Positions 10,320 to 19,439 of a stretch of DNA of 64,000 nucleotides are shown here, piece after piece. The number at the start of each line of letters is the position of its first letter. Within the stretch, counting starts at the first letter, position 1. The notes under the pieces are model-generated. The model was not told the DNA's origin, searched no databases, and saw only the letters and a list, made by a program, of their open reading frames with translations. Origin of the DNA: Microbacteriaceae bacterium (GTDB lineage: Bacteria; Actinomycetota; Actinomycetes; Actinomycetales; Microbacteriaceae); the NCBI GenBank assembly GCA_004297935.1, contig SCRE01000015.1, positions 39,598 through 103,597 of the forward strand, read 5' to 3'. The position numbers were made by a program, and so were the translations under genes.

Positions 10320-11651
10320 TCAGTTAGTCGGCCATGACGCGTCGATCGCTTTCAATGCTTGATCAAGCGTGATCGAGCCGGCCGTCCACTCAGTCAGATT
10401 GGTCCATTCGGTACCGGCTCCGACAGCACCCGGCATCTGGTCGGAAGCATCGAAGCCGAAGACCTTCGCACTGGACACAGCCTTTGAAGCGATCGACTGA
10501 AATGGGCTGGAGTAGTTGCTCGTGTCGTAGTTGTTGTGGGGCGACAGCGCCGCCGTCCACTTCTTGTCGTACCCGTTCGTACCGAAATTGCCTACCAGGT
10601 AGGACATAACTTCCTTCACCGCCGCATTGTTCTTGAAAGCACCGGCAATGTCACCCCCACCAAGCGTTCCCGAGGTCGTGGCCCCCTGCGGCGTCGGCAA
10701 GACAAACGCATTCACATCCGCCGTCGAGCCCGAGTTCACCGAATCCTGAATGGCCTGCGGGAAGAAGCTCGTGATGAACGTACCCTGACGCATCATGAAG
10801 CACTGCCCGGCCGCCTTGCCGCCGCTGATGAACAGGTTGTTGCCCGCTGCGCCAAAGTCCGTCGACGCCATAGCCTTGCCCCCGCCATTGACCGCGCCCG
10901 GTGCGAAGATCATGGATTCGACTTTGGCAGCCGCCTTTTTGACCAGCGGCGAGTCGAACAGGACCTTGTGGTTGATCCAATCGTTGTACTGGGTCAAGCC
11001 GCCGTACCGCAGAACGTACTCTTCAAGCCAGTCTGTCATCGGCCAACCATTCGAGCCTTGCGAGGCAATCCCGACACACCAGGGATAGCCGGATCCATCA
11101 GCGATGATCTCGGCCTGGAGCGCGCTCAGTTCGGCATCCGTCGTCGGAACTGTATAACCTGCTGCCGCGAACGCCTTCGGGTTGTACCAAACCAGCGACT
11201 TGACGTTGATGTTGTACGGAAGGCCGTAGGTCTTGCCGTTCACCTTGGCGATGTCCGGGATTCCCTGAGGCTCGTCGGAAGTGATCTTCTTCACATTCAC
11301 GAGGTCGTCAAGCGGCACCAGTCCCTGACTGATCAGTGACTTGAGGATGCCTGGCTGCGGGAAGATCGCGATATCCGGCGCCTGACCACCCTTGACCTGG
11401 GTGATGATCGACGTTTGGAAGTTATTGCTGCCGTTGTACTTGACGGTGATGCCCTTGCCCTTCGCCCAGACATTCAGGTCATCTTGGAACGCCGTCCCCT
11501 GCGCGCCCGTGAAGGCGCCGGAGATGGTCACGGTTCCGGAAGCTTTCGCTCCGCTGTCGGAACCGCTTCCTCCCGAGGAACACCCGGTAATCGCCAGCGC
11601 CGACCCAAGCAAAATCACGGCAGCAATGCTTGCCTTTTTGCGAAGCAACAT
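10320..11651 (-). CDS. Carbohydrate ABC transporter substrate-binding lipoprotein
   Basis: Lipobox LLGSALAITGCSSGGSG; family-1-type binding-protein sequence; start at MLLRKKASIAAVILLG. Confidence 0.9.
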   Translation of the reverse strand: MLLRKKASIAAVILLGSALAITGCSSGGSGSDSGAKASGTVTISGAFTGAQGTAFQDDLNVWAKGKGITVKYNGSNNFQTSIITQVKGGQAPDIAIFPQPGILKSLISQGLVPLDDLVNVKKITSDEPQGIPDIAKVNGKTYGLPYNINVKSLVWYNPKAFAAAGYTVPTTDAELSALQAEIIADGSGYPWCVGIASQGSNGWPMTDWLEEYVLRYGGLTQYNDWINHKVLFDSPLVKKAAAKVESMIFAPGAVNGGGKAMASTDFGAAGNNLFISGGKAAGQCFMMRQGTFITSFFPQAIQDSVNSGSTADVNAFVLPTPQGATTSGTLGGGDIAGAFKNNAAVKEVMSYLVGNFGTNGYDKKWTAALSPHNNYDTSNYSSPFQSIASKAVSSAKVFGFDASDQMPGAVGAGTEWTNLTEWTAGSITLDQALKAIDASWPTN

Positions 11652-11681
11652 CACTTCGACCTTTCTAAAGGAAAACGGTTT

Positions 11682-11697
11682 ACAAAATCGATTTTGT
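11682..11697. promoter_or_regulatory. LacI-family operator (perfect 16-bp palindrome)
   Basis: acaaaatcgattttgt equals its reverse complement; ~30 bp upstream of the binding-protein gene start; core shared with 13836-13845. Confidence 0.75.
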
Positions 11698-11785
11698 TCT
11701 TCTGAAGATAGACCTTGATTCGCGCGCATCACAGGGGTAGTCGATAACGGATCGGTAACGATGGGAGACGTATCTCCCCGAACAT

Positions 11786-12721
11786 CTATCCCGCTGAAGC
11801 GGGAACGGTACGGACGCGAAGCTCCGCAAACGGAACCGGATCGGACAACCGTCCTACGAATTCGCCCTTGCGGTAGTTTTCGAAAGCAAGGAATTGCCAC
11901 GCGCCACAGCGGTCCTGGATGACCCGGCCTGAATACAACGATTCATCGGTCAGCCTCCGGGCGTTCTCAAGGTGAAACGGGCCGAGCGGGCCGTCCGCTT
12001 CCGCCATCCACACGCCCCCGCCCGCATCCGTGTCGCGCCGCCATGGGGCCAACTCGGCACGGAGACAGCTGAACAGAACCAACCAGCGCCCGTCGATCTC
12101 GACGACCTGGGGAACCTCGAGCTGACCGAAGCCATGACCGGCGCCAGTGACAGGCGGCTGAACCTCCCACTGCAGCAAGTCCGGAGAAGTGACGTGCCCG
12201 ATGATCCCCGTCTCGGTGGGCTCGCCCGAAGGGGCGCGAGCAGTGATCAGCATGTGCCATTGCCCGCCCGAGCTGAATACCCAGGGATCACGGAACGGCT
12301 CGTCTGGACCGTCGGCGCCCGTGGCGTACCAGCGCGGGTCAGCAGCGGCGATGACCGCCGGCGATTTTCTCCAGTGCATCAAATCGGTGGATGTCGCGAC
12401 CATTACCCGTTGCGCAGTTGGCACAGGATCGTCGCTGCACCCGGTGAAGAACAGATGCCACTCGCCGTCATCTGCCTGGACGATGCTCCCGGTCCAGGTC
12501 GCGACGTCGTCCGCGCTCGGCGTGTCCGAACGCACGAGCGCGTCTGAGACCCGCGTCCACGTGACGAGATCCGTCGAGACAGCATGGCCGATCGATGCTC
12601 GACGATGGCGGCGCGACTCTTCTCCCAGGGCACGGGAGGCGAATAAGAAGAACAGGTGATATTCGGTGCCGGTGTCGGCCAGCCAAAAATCCCACGTCCA
12701 AGAATCCGGTAGTTCGAGCAT
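11786..12721 (-). CDS. Five-bladed beta-propeller glycosidase (GH32/GH43/GH68-like)
   Basis: DFWLADTGTEYHLFFLFASRA, TWTGSIVQADDGEWHLFFTG, FRDPWVFSSGGQWHMLITAR. Confidence 0.72.
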   Translation of the reverse strand: MLELPDSWTWDFWLADTGTEYHLFFLFASRALGEESRRHRRASIGHAVSTDLVTWTRVSDALVRSDTPSADDVATWTGSIVQADDGEWHLFFTGCSDDPVPTAQRVMVATSTDLMHWRKSPAVIAAADPRWYATGADGPDEPFRDPWVFSSGGQWHMLITARAPSGEPTETGIIGHVTSPDLLQWEVQPPVTGAGHGFGQLEVPQVVEIDGRWLVLFSCLRAELAPWRRDTDAGGGVWMAEADGPLGPFHLENARRLTDESLYSGRVIQDRCGAWQFLAFENYRKGEFVGRLSDPVPFAELRVRTVPASAG

Positions 12722-12727
12722 CGTCGG

Positions 12728-13747
12728 CTAACCCAGACGCGGCGCGACAGAACCGCGCTCAATCAGCGAACAGGTCAACTTCACTTCCGGCGGCGGGGCG
12801 AGAGACACCGGTTCGGTAATCATTGCTGAAAGCTGCTCGATTGCCCATCGGCCCATCTCGTAGTGAGGCAGGCCCACAGTGGTCAGCCCAGGCTGCAACT
12901 GAGCGGCAATCACCTCCAGATTGTCGACACCAACCACCGACACGTCCGCAGGTACCCTGAGGTTTCGCTCTGCCGCCACTTGATACACCCCCATTGCCAT
13001 CGCGTCGTTGAAGGCGAACACCGCGGTGAGTTGCGGGACCCGCGTCAGCGCCTCGGCAAAGCTCTCCCGTCCTGCGCGAGCGCTTGCCGGGGCATCCGCG
13101 TACGTTTCGATTGGATCGAGTCCGTGCTCTGCCATCGCCTTGCGGTAGCCGGCCCGTCGACCGTCTGTGCCAGGCCCAGGCGCCTTGATCGTGAGATGAA
13201 CAATGCGCCGATGGCCGGCATCGATAAGCCGCTCGGTCGCCTTCTTCCCGATCTGTTGTTCGTCCGGGACTACCGACGGGAAAACACCGTCAGGATCCAC
13301 CGCATCCACGATCACGGTGGGGAGTTCACGGAGCCGCGGGGGCAGTTTTACGAGCACATGCGACATACGGGCGTAGATGATCGCATCAACCTGCTGAGCG
13401 AGCAGAGATGCGATCTGCTGATTCTCGACCGCCTCGTCGCGATTCGAGTTCACGAGCATCAGCAACATGCCACGCTGGGCGGCCGCATCCTGAGCTCCGA
13501 GCACAATTCGGCCGGCAAACGGCGTCGTCGCAATCTCATCGCTGACCAGTCCGATCACGCCGGTACGCTGCAAACGCAGTGCACTGGCGATGCGGTTGGG
13601 CGCGTAACCCAGATCCGTGGCCACTCGCTGGACACGCTCGCGAGTCTTAGCACTGAGATTGCCCTGGCCACTGAGCGCATGCGACACGGTCGTGACGGAT
13701 ACACCAGCGGCCTTCGCCACATCGGAGATCCCGACTCGCTTAGCCAT
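12728..13747 (-). CDS. LacI-family transcriptional regulator
   Basis: HTH MAKRVGISDVAKAAGVSVTTVSHALSGQGNLSAKTRERV; periplasmic-binding-like effector domain; start refined to 13747. Confidence 0.93.
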   Translation of the reverse strand: MAKRVGISDVAKAAGVSVTTVSHALSGQGNLSAKTRERVQRVATDLGYAPNRIASALRLQRTGVIGLVSDEIATTPFAGRIVLGAQDAAAQRGMLLMLVNSNRDEAVENQQIASLLAQQVDAIIYARMSHVLVKLPPRLRELPTVIVDAVDPDGVFPSVVPDEQQIGKKATERLIDAGHRRIVHLTIKAPGPGTDGRRAGYRKAMAEHGLDPIETYADAPASARAGRESFAEALTRVPQLTAVFAFNDAMAMGVYQVAAERNLRVPADVSVVGVDNLEVIAAQLQPGLTTVGLPHYEMGRWAIEQLSAMITEPVSLAPPPEVKLTCSLIERGSVAPRLG

Positions 13748-13835
13748 GGTCCTCGAACTCCAAGTGTCGGAATTTTCTTCATCGGGCGTGAGGCATACCG
13801 CAACTATCCGGCCACCCTCGCAAAACCATATCACT

Positions 13836-13845
13836 AAATCGATTT
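13836..13845. promoter_or_regulatory. LacI-family operator half of the regulon pair, upstream of the lacI-family gene
   Basis: aaatcgattt palindrome (within ctaaatcgattttct), same core as 11682-11697. Confidence 0.6.
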
Positions 13846-14001
13846 TCTAATGCGAGTCGGGCGCTGTTCGCGTATCAGCGATCCGCCGACCGGCTCAGTG
13901 CTGTCGCGCTGCCACAGTCAACAGGCCGCCACGGTCCACAGGATGGATGGCCGCGCGCCGCGGACGGGCCCACCGGTCTGGGCTGTCAATAGGATTGGAC
14001 C

Positions 14002-14964
14002 ATGAGCTCATCGGGTGGGAGCAGAGCGATCATCGCGGCGTTCGCCGCGAACCTCGGCATCGCGGCGACGAAACTGATCGCCTGGGCGTTCTCCGGCTCG
14101 TCGTCGATGCTCGCGGAAGGCGTGCACTCTCTGGCAGACTCCGGCAACCAATTGCTGCTCCTGCTCGGCGGCCGCAAGGCGAAGAGGGCGGCCGACAGCG
14201 AGCATCCGTTCGGCTATGGCCGCGAACGCTATGTGTATGCCTTCGTCGTCTCGATCATCCTGTTCTCCGTCGGCGGCGTCTTTTCGCTGTACGAGGGGGT
14301 CGGAAAGCTCGGCAACCCGCATCCGATCGAGGTGTGGTGGCTGCCGCTGCCGGTTCTCGTGATTGCGATCGGCATGGAGAGTTTCTCGCTGCGCACCGCC
14401 GCGCACGAGTCGAAACCGCACAAGGGCGATGAGTCGTGGTTCCGCTTCGTCCGTCGCGCGAAGGCGCCCGAGTTGCCTGTCGTGCTGCTCGAGGACGTCG
14501 CCGCACTGATCGGCCTGGTCTTCGCGCTGATCGGCGTCGGCTTGAGCATCATCACGCAGGACGGAATCTGGGACGCGATCGGCACCATCCTGATCGGCCT
14601 GCTGTTGGTGGCCGTCGCGATCATCCTCGGAATCGAAACCAAGAGCCTACTCGTCGGCGAGGGCGCCAACGATGCGGATGTCGCCGCGATCCAGGCCGCG
14701 ATCACATCCGGCGAGAACGCTCCACGCATCATCCACATGAAAACCCTCTATCTCGGGCCGGACGAGCTCATGGTCGCCGCCAAACTGGGGATGCCGAGCG
14801 ATCATCGGCTGCGTGCCATCGCGGTGGAGACGAATGCGATCGAGGCGCGGATCCGCGAGGCGGTGCCCGCCGCGCGCGTCATCTACATCGAACCGGATGT
14901 CTACGTCGACCCGAACGACACGAACCCGACGACCGACGCGATCGTCATCAAGGGCATCGACTGA
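14002..14964 (+). CDS. Cation diffusion facilitator (CDF) family transporter
   Basis: Multi-TM ORF with AFSGSSSMLAEGVHSLADSGNQLLLLLGGRKAKRAADSEHPFGYGRERY. Confidence 0.9.
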   Translation: MSSSGGSRAIIAAFAANLGIAATKLIAWAFSGSSSMLAEGVHSLADSGNQLLLLLGGRKAKRAADSEHPFGYGRERYVYAFVVSIILFSVGGVFSLYEGVGKLGNPHPIEVWWLPLPVLVIAIGMESFSLRTAAHESKPHKGDESWFRFVRRAKAPELPVVLLEDVAALIGLVFALIGVGLSIITQDGIWDAIGTILIGLLLVAVAIILGIETKSLLVGEGANDADVAAIQAAITSGENAPRIIHMKTLYLGPDELMVAAKLGMPSDHRLRAIAVETNAIEARIREAVPAARVIYIEPDVYVDPNDTNPTTDAIVIKGID

Positions 14965-15053
14965 CCGCCGCGCGGTGGAGCTCAGGCAAGCGCGTCAGCG
15001 ATTGCGCGACCCTTGTCGCCAGCGAGCCTGCGAGCGATGGGTGGCGGTGGAGC

Positions 15054-15596
15054 TCAGGAGAGGGAAGGCCGACGAGCGGCGAAGAACTCCTCGAGAAGCG
15101 CTGCACAGGCATCCGCCTCGACTCCGGCGATGACCTCGACTCGATGATTCAGGCGCCGATCACGCAAGACGTCGTAAACGCTGCCGACCGCACCGGCTTT
15201 CTCATCCCACGCGCCGAAGACGACACGCGGAACCCGTGCGGCCACGATCGCACCAGCGCACATCACGCACGGTTCCAGCGTCACCACCAGCGTCGTGCCC
15301 GTCAGTTGCCAGCCTCCTGTCGCGTGCGCGGCGGCGCGCAACGCGACGATCTCAGCGTGCCCTGTCGGGTCGTGCCGTTTCTCGCGCTCGTTGCGTCCCG
15401 TTCCGATCACGTGACCCGCCGCATCCAGAACCAGGGCCGCAACCGGGACGTCCCCGGTCGCGACGGCGAGCCGCGCGTCGGCGAGCGCCCGCAGCATCCA
15501 CTCATGCTGTTCCCGCGGATCAGAAAGCGACAGACCAGACAGCGACACAGCACCCCTCCGCGTCCCAGAATCGTGCATCGTTGGCGGATGGCGCAT
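15054..15596 (-). CDS. tadA: tRNA-specific adenosine deaminase
   Basis: HAEIVALRAAAHATGGWQLTGTTLVVTLEPCVMCAGAIVAARVPRVVFGAWDEKAGAVGS. Confidence 0.92.
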   Translation of the reverse strand: MRHPPTMHDSGTRRGAVSLSGLSLSDPREQHEWMLRALADARLAVATGDVPVAALVLDAAGHVIGTGRNEREKRHDPTGHAEIVALRAAAHATGGWQLTGTTLVVTLEPCVMCAGAIVAARVPRVVFGAWDEKAGAVGSVYDVLRDRRLNHRVEVIAGVEADACAALLEEFFAARRPSLS

Positions 15597-15612
15597 CCGC
15601 TAGATTGAGCCT

Positions 15613-16245
15613 ATGCGAGTGCACGTTGCCGACCACCCACTGATCACCCACAAACTGACGGTACTGCGCAACCGCGACACCGCATCGGCGACGTTTCGGG
15701 CACTCACCGAAGAACTGGTCACGCTGCTCGCATACGAGGCGACGCGCAGCGTGCGGATCACCCCGGTCGAGATCGACACTCCGGTGGCCCACACGACGGG
15801 AGTCACCCTGAGCGATCCGAAGCCGCTTGTCGTGCCGATTCTGCGCGCCGGCCTCGGGATGCTCGAGGGCATGGTCAAACTCGTGCCGAGCGCCGAAGTC
15901 GGTTTTCTCGGCATGGTGCGCGACGAAGAGACCCTTCAGCCGACCACGTATGCGGAGCGACTGCCCGACGACCTCTCCGACCGGCAGTGCTTCGTGCTCG
16001 ACCCGATGCTGGCCACGGGTGGTTCCCTCGGAGCGGCGATCGAATTCCTGTTCAAGCGAGGCGCCGTCGACGTGACCGCCGTCTGCATTCTGGGCGCGCC
16101 AGAGGGCATCGCCGCGGTCGAAAAGCTCACGGAGGGCCGGGATGTCACGCTCGTTCTCGGTGCCGTCGATGAACGCCTGAATGAGCACGGCTACATCGTG
16201 CCCGGCCTCGGGGACGCCGGCGACCGACTCTACGGAACCGTTTGA
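15613..16245 (+). CDS. upp: Uracil phosphoribosyltransferase
   Basis: [51 protein letters not shown]. Confidence 0.95.
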   Translation: MRVHVADHPLITHKLTVLRNRDTASATFRALTEELVTLLAYEATRSVRITPVEIDTPVAHTTGVTLSDPKPLVVPILRAGLGMLEGMVKLVPSAEVGFLGMVRDEETLQPTTYAERLPDDLSDRQCFVLDPMLATGGSLGAAIEFLFKRGAVDVTAVCILGAPEGIAAVEKLTEGRDVTLVLGAVDERLNEHGYIVPGLGDAGDRLYGTV

Positions 16246-16305
16246 GCCATCGCGTATGCGGCTGCGGCGCGCGCTCGCGGCGGCGTCACCGCCGGTCACA
16301 ATTTG

Positions 16306-16514
16306 CAGGGCTTTTTCACAGTCGGCAATGTTCAAACTTGTGGTCGAGTAGCGAGGTAAAGACGGTGGTCGAGTAGCGAGGTACGAGCGTATCGAGACCC
16401 GTATCGAGACCCGTATCAACACCTCATTGCGGGATCTCGATACGCCTGCTCACTGCGCTCGCGGGCCACTCGACCAACGGGATGATGCAACTCGATGATT
16501 GTGAAAAGGCCCCG
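16306..16514. mobile_element. MITE-like element copy 1 (terminal inverted repeats, 9-bp direct flanking repeat)
   Basis: Ends agggctttttcacagtc ... gattgtgaaaaggcccc; flanked by cacaatttg at 16297-16305 and 16515-16523; homologous to 48334-48545. Confidence 0.8.
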
Positions 16515-16894
16515 CACAATTTGACATCGGACGACGCAACGCGGTTTACTGTGAAACATGACTGACAATTCGCGCTCCTTGACCTCCTTTGAGGCCCCTG
16601 GGGATGCCGGCATGATGATGGCCGGCTGCGAGCGTGTCATGTGTTGTCGAATGTGTCGCTGATCTGACGACCTTTCGCCGAACCCTCGCCCCGCAGCGTA
16701 TCTGATTTCGCATCGGACGAGCGGTTCCCCGGATGCCCGATCTCGGCATCCGCACCGGTTTTCTCCGGTCACAACACCCTCTCGAATTCGCGCCACTGCG
16801 ATTGCCGCCAACCCGCCGCAATCTGAACCGGATTCAGCCACAGCGCGGCCCGCATCCTCGCCACAGGCCCGCACCTCCGCAAAGGATCCTCCAG

Positions 16895-17773
16895 ATGTCT
16901 CTCGCAACCCTCGACCCGTTCAGCACCTCCCCGATCAACTCCCCTGACTCCTCGACCGGCGACTCCCTCGTCGGTAGGGGCGTCGCCAATCACGCAGCGC
17001 TCCGTCACGCAGCACACCCTCGTCCGGTGCATCCGGCGCGTCAGCCGAACCCGGTGACGCCGCTGCCCGTGCAGAAGCGCGCAACATCGGTTCGTCCCGT
17101 GGATCGCCCCGAGTCGATCACCCCGAGCACACCCACCGCCCCGGCCCGCCTCCGTGCCGTCCCCGGCGGCACCCAGGCCCGCGGATTCGTGCTCTACGTC
17201 GGAATGGACGAGGCGAAGGCGGCAGCGGCAGGCACTGATCTCGGTCGAATCGTCGAGGCCCTCAAGCGGCTGACCGCCGAACTCGCTCCCGGCTCGGAAA
17301 CCTACGCCGCCGTCGCCCTGGCCCCGGAGGGCGCGGGTGGTCGCGACGTCGACGTCGTGCGTCTGGCGCTCCAAGACCCGGCAGCCGTTGCGCGGCACCG
17401 CCACCTCGAAGAGGACGACGATGAGGATCGCGCCCTCAGCGGCGTCGTCGTAGACATCTCCCGTAAGCGCCTCGTGCTCGACAACCAGACCGTCGGCCTC
17501 ACCTACAAGGAATTCGAACTGCTGCAGTACCTCGTGCTGCGCGAGGGGCGCACGATCGACCGTGCAGAACTCATCTCTTCGTTGTGGTCGTCCAGGGACG
17601 AGGAGGAGATCCCGAACGAGCGCACCATCGACGTGCACGTGCGCAGACTGCGCGCGAAGCTCGGCCGCTACGAAGACATCGTGCGCACCGTGCGCGGCGT
17701 CGGCTACCGTTTCGATCGGCACGCGGATGTCGTGATCCGGCACGCGAGCGCGCCCAGCCCCGACGTCTTCTGA
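16895..17773 (+). CDS. Winged-helix DNA-binding protein without a recognisable receiver domain
   Basis: OmpR-type C-terminus VGLTYKEFELLQYLVLREGRTIDRAELISSLWSS...RTIDVHVRRLRAKLGRYEDIVRTVRGVGYRF; N-terminal region is not an obvious receiver; start at MSLATLDPFSTSP. Confidence 0.82.
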   Translation: MSLATLDPFSTSPINSPDSSTGDSLVGRGVANHAALRHAAHPRPVHPARQPNPVTPLPVQKRATSVRPVDRPESITPSTPTAPARLRAVPGGTQARGFVLYVGMDEAKAAAAGTDLGRIVEALKRLTAELAPGSETYAAVALAPEGAGGRDVDVVRLALQDPAAVARHRHLEEDDDEDRALSGVVVDISRKRLVLDNQTVGLTYKEFELLQYLVLREGRTIDRAELISSLWSSRDEEEIPNERTIDVHVRRLRAKLGRYEDIVRTVRGVGYRFDRHADVVIRHASAPSPDVF

Positions 17774-17910
17774 TCTCAACCGATTCATTCCACCTCCGAG
17801 TCGCACCTGCCTCCGCGGTTTTTTCCTGGTCAGGATAAAGATGCTTTTCTGAGCCAAGTGGGCTATGGTCGTCGGAAGCACGCCAACTGACAAAGGGAAG
17901 CGGAGTGGAA

Positions 17911-18036
17911 ATGGCTGGAAAATCGCCTCGAGGAGACCGGACGAAAAAGGCCGCGCAGCTGTCGTTGAAGGACAAGCGGGCGCAGAAGCGCGAGAAGGCG
18001 GAGACCACCTTCATCAAACAGCGCAAGGGACACTGA
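17911..18036 (+). CDS. Small highly basic protein (41 aa: MAGKSPRGDRTKKAAQLSLKDKRAQKREKAETTFIKQRKGH)
   Basis: Absent from the ORF track (too short); Shine-Dalgarno-like gggaagcgga upstream of ATG; followed immediately by a strong hairpin. Confidence 0.7.
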   Translation: MAGKSPRGDRTKKAAQLSLKDKRAQKREKAETTFIKQRKGH

Positions 18037-18048
18037 TAACCCGGCCGA

Positions 18049-18078
18049 ACGGGCCTCTTGCCCAGGTGAGAGGCCCGT
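18049..18078 (+). terminator. Stem-loop terminator after the small basic ORF
   Basis: Perfect 10-bp stem acgggcctct / agaggcccgt, 10-nt loop. Confidence 0.75.
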
Positions 18079-18171
18079 TGCCGTGCTCGGCAATAGACTT
18101 GCACCGAAGGCGGGGCGAACAGACCAGATGGCGAGATGGCGTAGGCGGAACCGGCCACGACACGCTCGCAG

Positions 18172-19404
18172 ATGAGCCAGGCTTTCGCAAGCGGAATCCC
18201 GGTCAATCGCCGCGGTGTCGCGCTGATGGCCTCGGCGCACGTCGCCGACGATCTGTACCAAGGAGTGGTGCCCGCTCTCCTTCCGTTCCTGGTGGCGGAG
18301 CGTGGGTACAGCTATGCGGCGGTCGCCGGGTTGACGCTGGCCGCAACCGTGTTGTCCTCCGTCGTCCAGCCCGCTTTCGGCTGGTTGGGTGACCGCAAGC
18401 CACGCCGCTGGATGATCCCCGCAGGCATGCTCACCGCCGCAGTAGGCGTGGGACTGGCGGGATTGTCACCGTCTTACGTCGTCACGTGGCTGCTGGTCGC
18501 GCTATCCGGGCTCGGTATCGCCGCGTTCCATCCAGAGGCAGCGCGCGCGGCCAGACAGGCATCCGGAGACAGCAATCGAGCGATGAGCGTCTTCGCGCTC
18601 GGTGGCAACGTCGGTTTTGCGCTCGGCTCTCTGATCGCCACACCGCTGTTGCTGGTCACCGGGCTCGACGGCACGGCGCTCCTTGTGCTTCCCGCGTTGA
18701 TGATGGCCTCGATCCTGATCACCAAGTTGCGCATCGTGCTGGATGGCCACACGGCCGAAAAGCGGCGCCCGACGGCCGTGGTCGGCGACGACAACTGGCC
18801 GGCCTTCCTGCGCTTGACCGCGATCGTCGTCGTGCGCTCGATCGTGTTCTTCGGGCTGACCTCGTTCTTGGCGTTGTATTTCATCCACAGCCTCGACGCG
18901 ACGGCGTTCGAGGGCGGGGCTGCTCTCACATTGTTCTTGATCGCGGGCGCGGGTGGAACGCTGGTCGGCGGTTGGTTAGCCGATCGGTTCGGGCGACTGC
19001 TCAGCATCCGAATCGGCTTTGCCTTGACGGTTCCGGCGATGGCGGGCATCGTGCTGGCGTCGAGTTGGCCCGTGGCGATGGTGTTCGTCGGCATCACCGG
19101 AGTGGCCATCTTCATTCCATTCGCGGTGTTCGTGATTCTCGGACAGGACTATCTACCGCATCGCATCGGCACCGCCAGCGGTGTGACCGTTGGGCTCGCC
19201 GTCTCGATCGGCGGGCTTTTCACGCCGGTGCTCGGTTGGCTCGCCGACTCGGTCGGGCTGCAGCTCGCCCTGGGCGTCTTGATCGCTCTGCCGATCGTCG
19301 CGCTCATTCTGACGGCGCTGCTGCGGGATCCGCGCCGCGAGCATCGCCATCCGCGCCCGGCCGGTGACACGACGGCGGAAGCGGCTGAGGAGGGCGCCCT
19401 GTGA
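18172..19404 (+). CDS. MFS transporter (fosmidomycin-resistance-like)
   Basis: 12-TM-type ORF, ASAHVADDLYQGVVPALLPFLVAERGYSYAAVAGL; GGWLADRFGRLLSIRIGF. Confidence 0.88.
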   Translation: MSQAFASGIPVNRRGVALMASAHVADDLYQGVVPALLPFLVAERGYSYAAVAGLTLAATVLSSVVQPAFGWLGDRKPRRWMIPAGMLTAAVGVGLAGLSPSYVVTWLLVALSGLGIAAFHPEAARAARQASGDSNRAMSVFALGGNVGFALGSLIATPLLLVTGLDGTALLVLPALMMASILITKLRIVLDGHTAEKRRPTAVVGDDNWPAFLRLTAIVVVRSIVFFGLTSFLALYFIHSLDATAFEGGAALTLFLIAGAGGTLVGGWLADRFGRLLSIRIGFALTVPAMAGIVLASSWPVAMVFVGITGVAIFIPFAVFVILGQDYLPHRIGTASGVTVGLAVSIGGLFTPVLGWLADSVGLQLALGVLIALPIVALILTALLRDPRREHRHPRPAGDTTAEAAEEGAL

Positions 19405-19439
19405 CACTGATTCCGCCGGTGATACTTTCCTCGGCGTGC

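Noticed and set aside
14972-15058. Two copies of gcggtggagctcagg flanking the CDF/tadA gap, considered as a tRNA 3'-end remnant
   Set aside because: Direct repeat is real (14972-14986 and 15044-15058), but no acceptor/T-arm structure could be built, so no tRNA or tRNA fragment is claimed.
18486-19367. 293-aa plus-strand ORF inside the MFS gene
   Set aside because: Frame-shifted shadow of the MFS transporter, Arg-rich.
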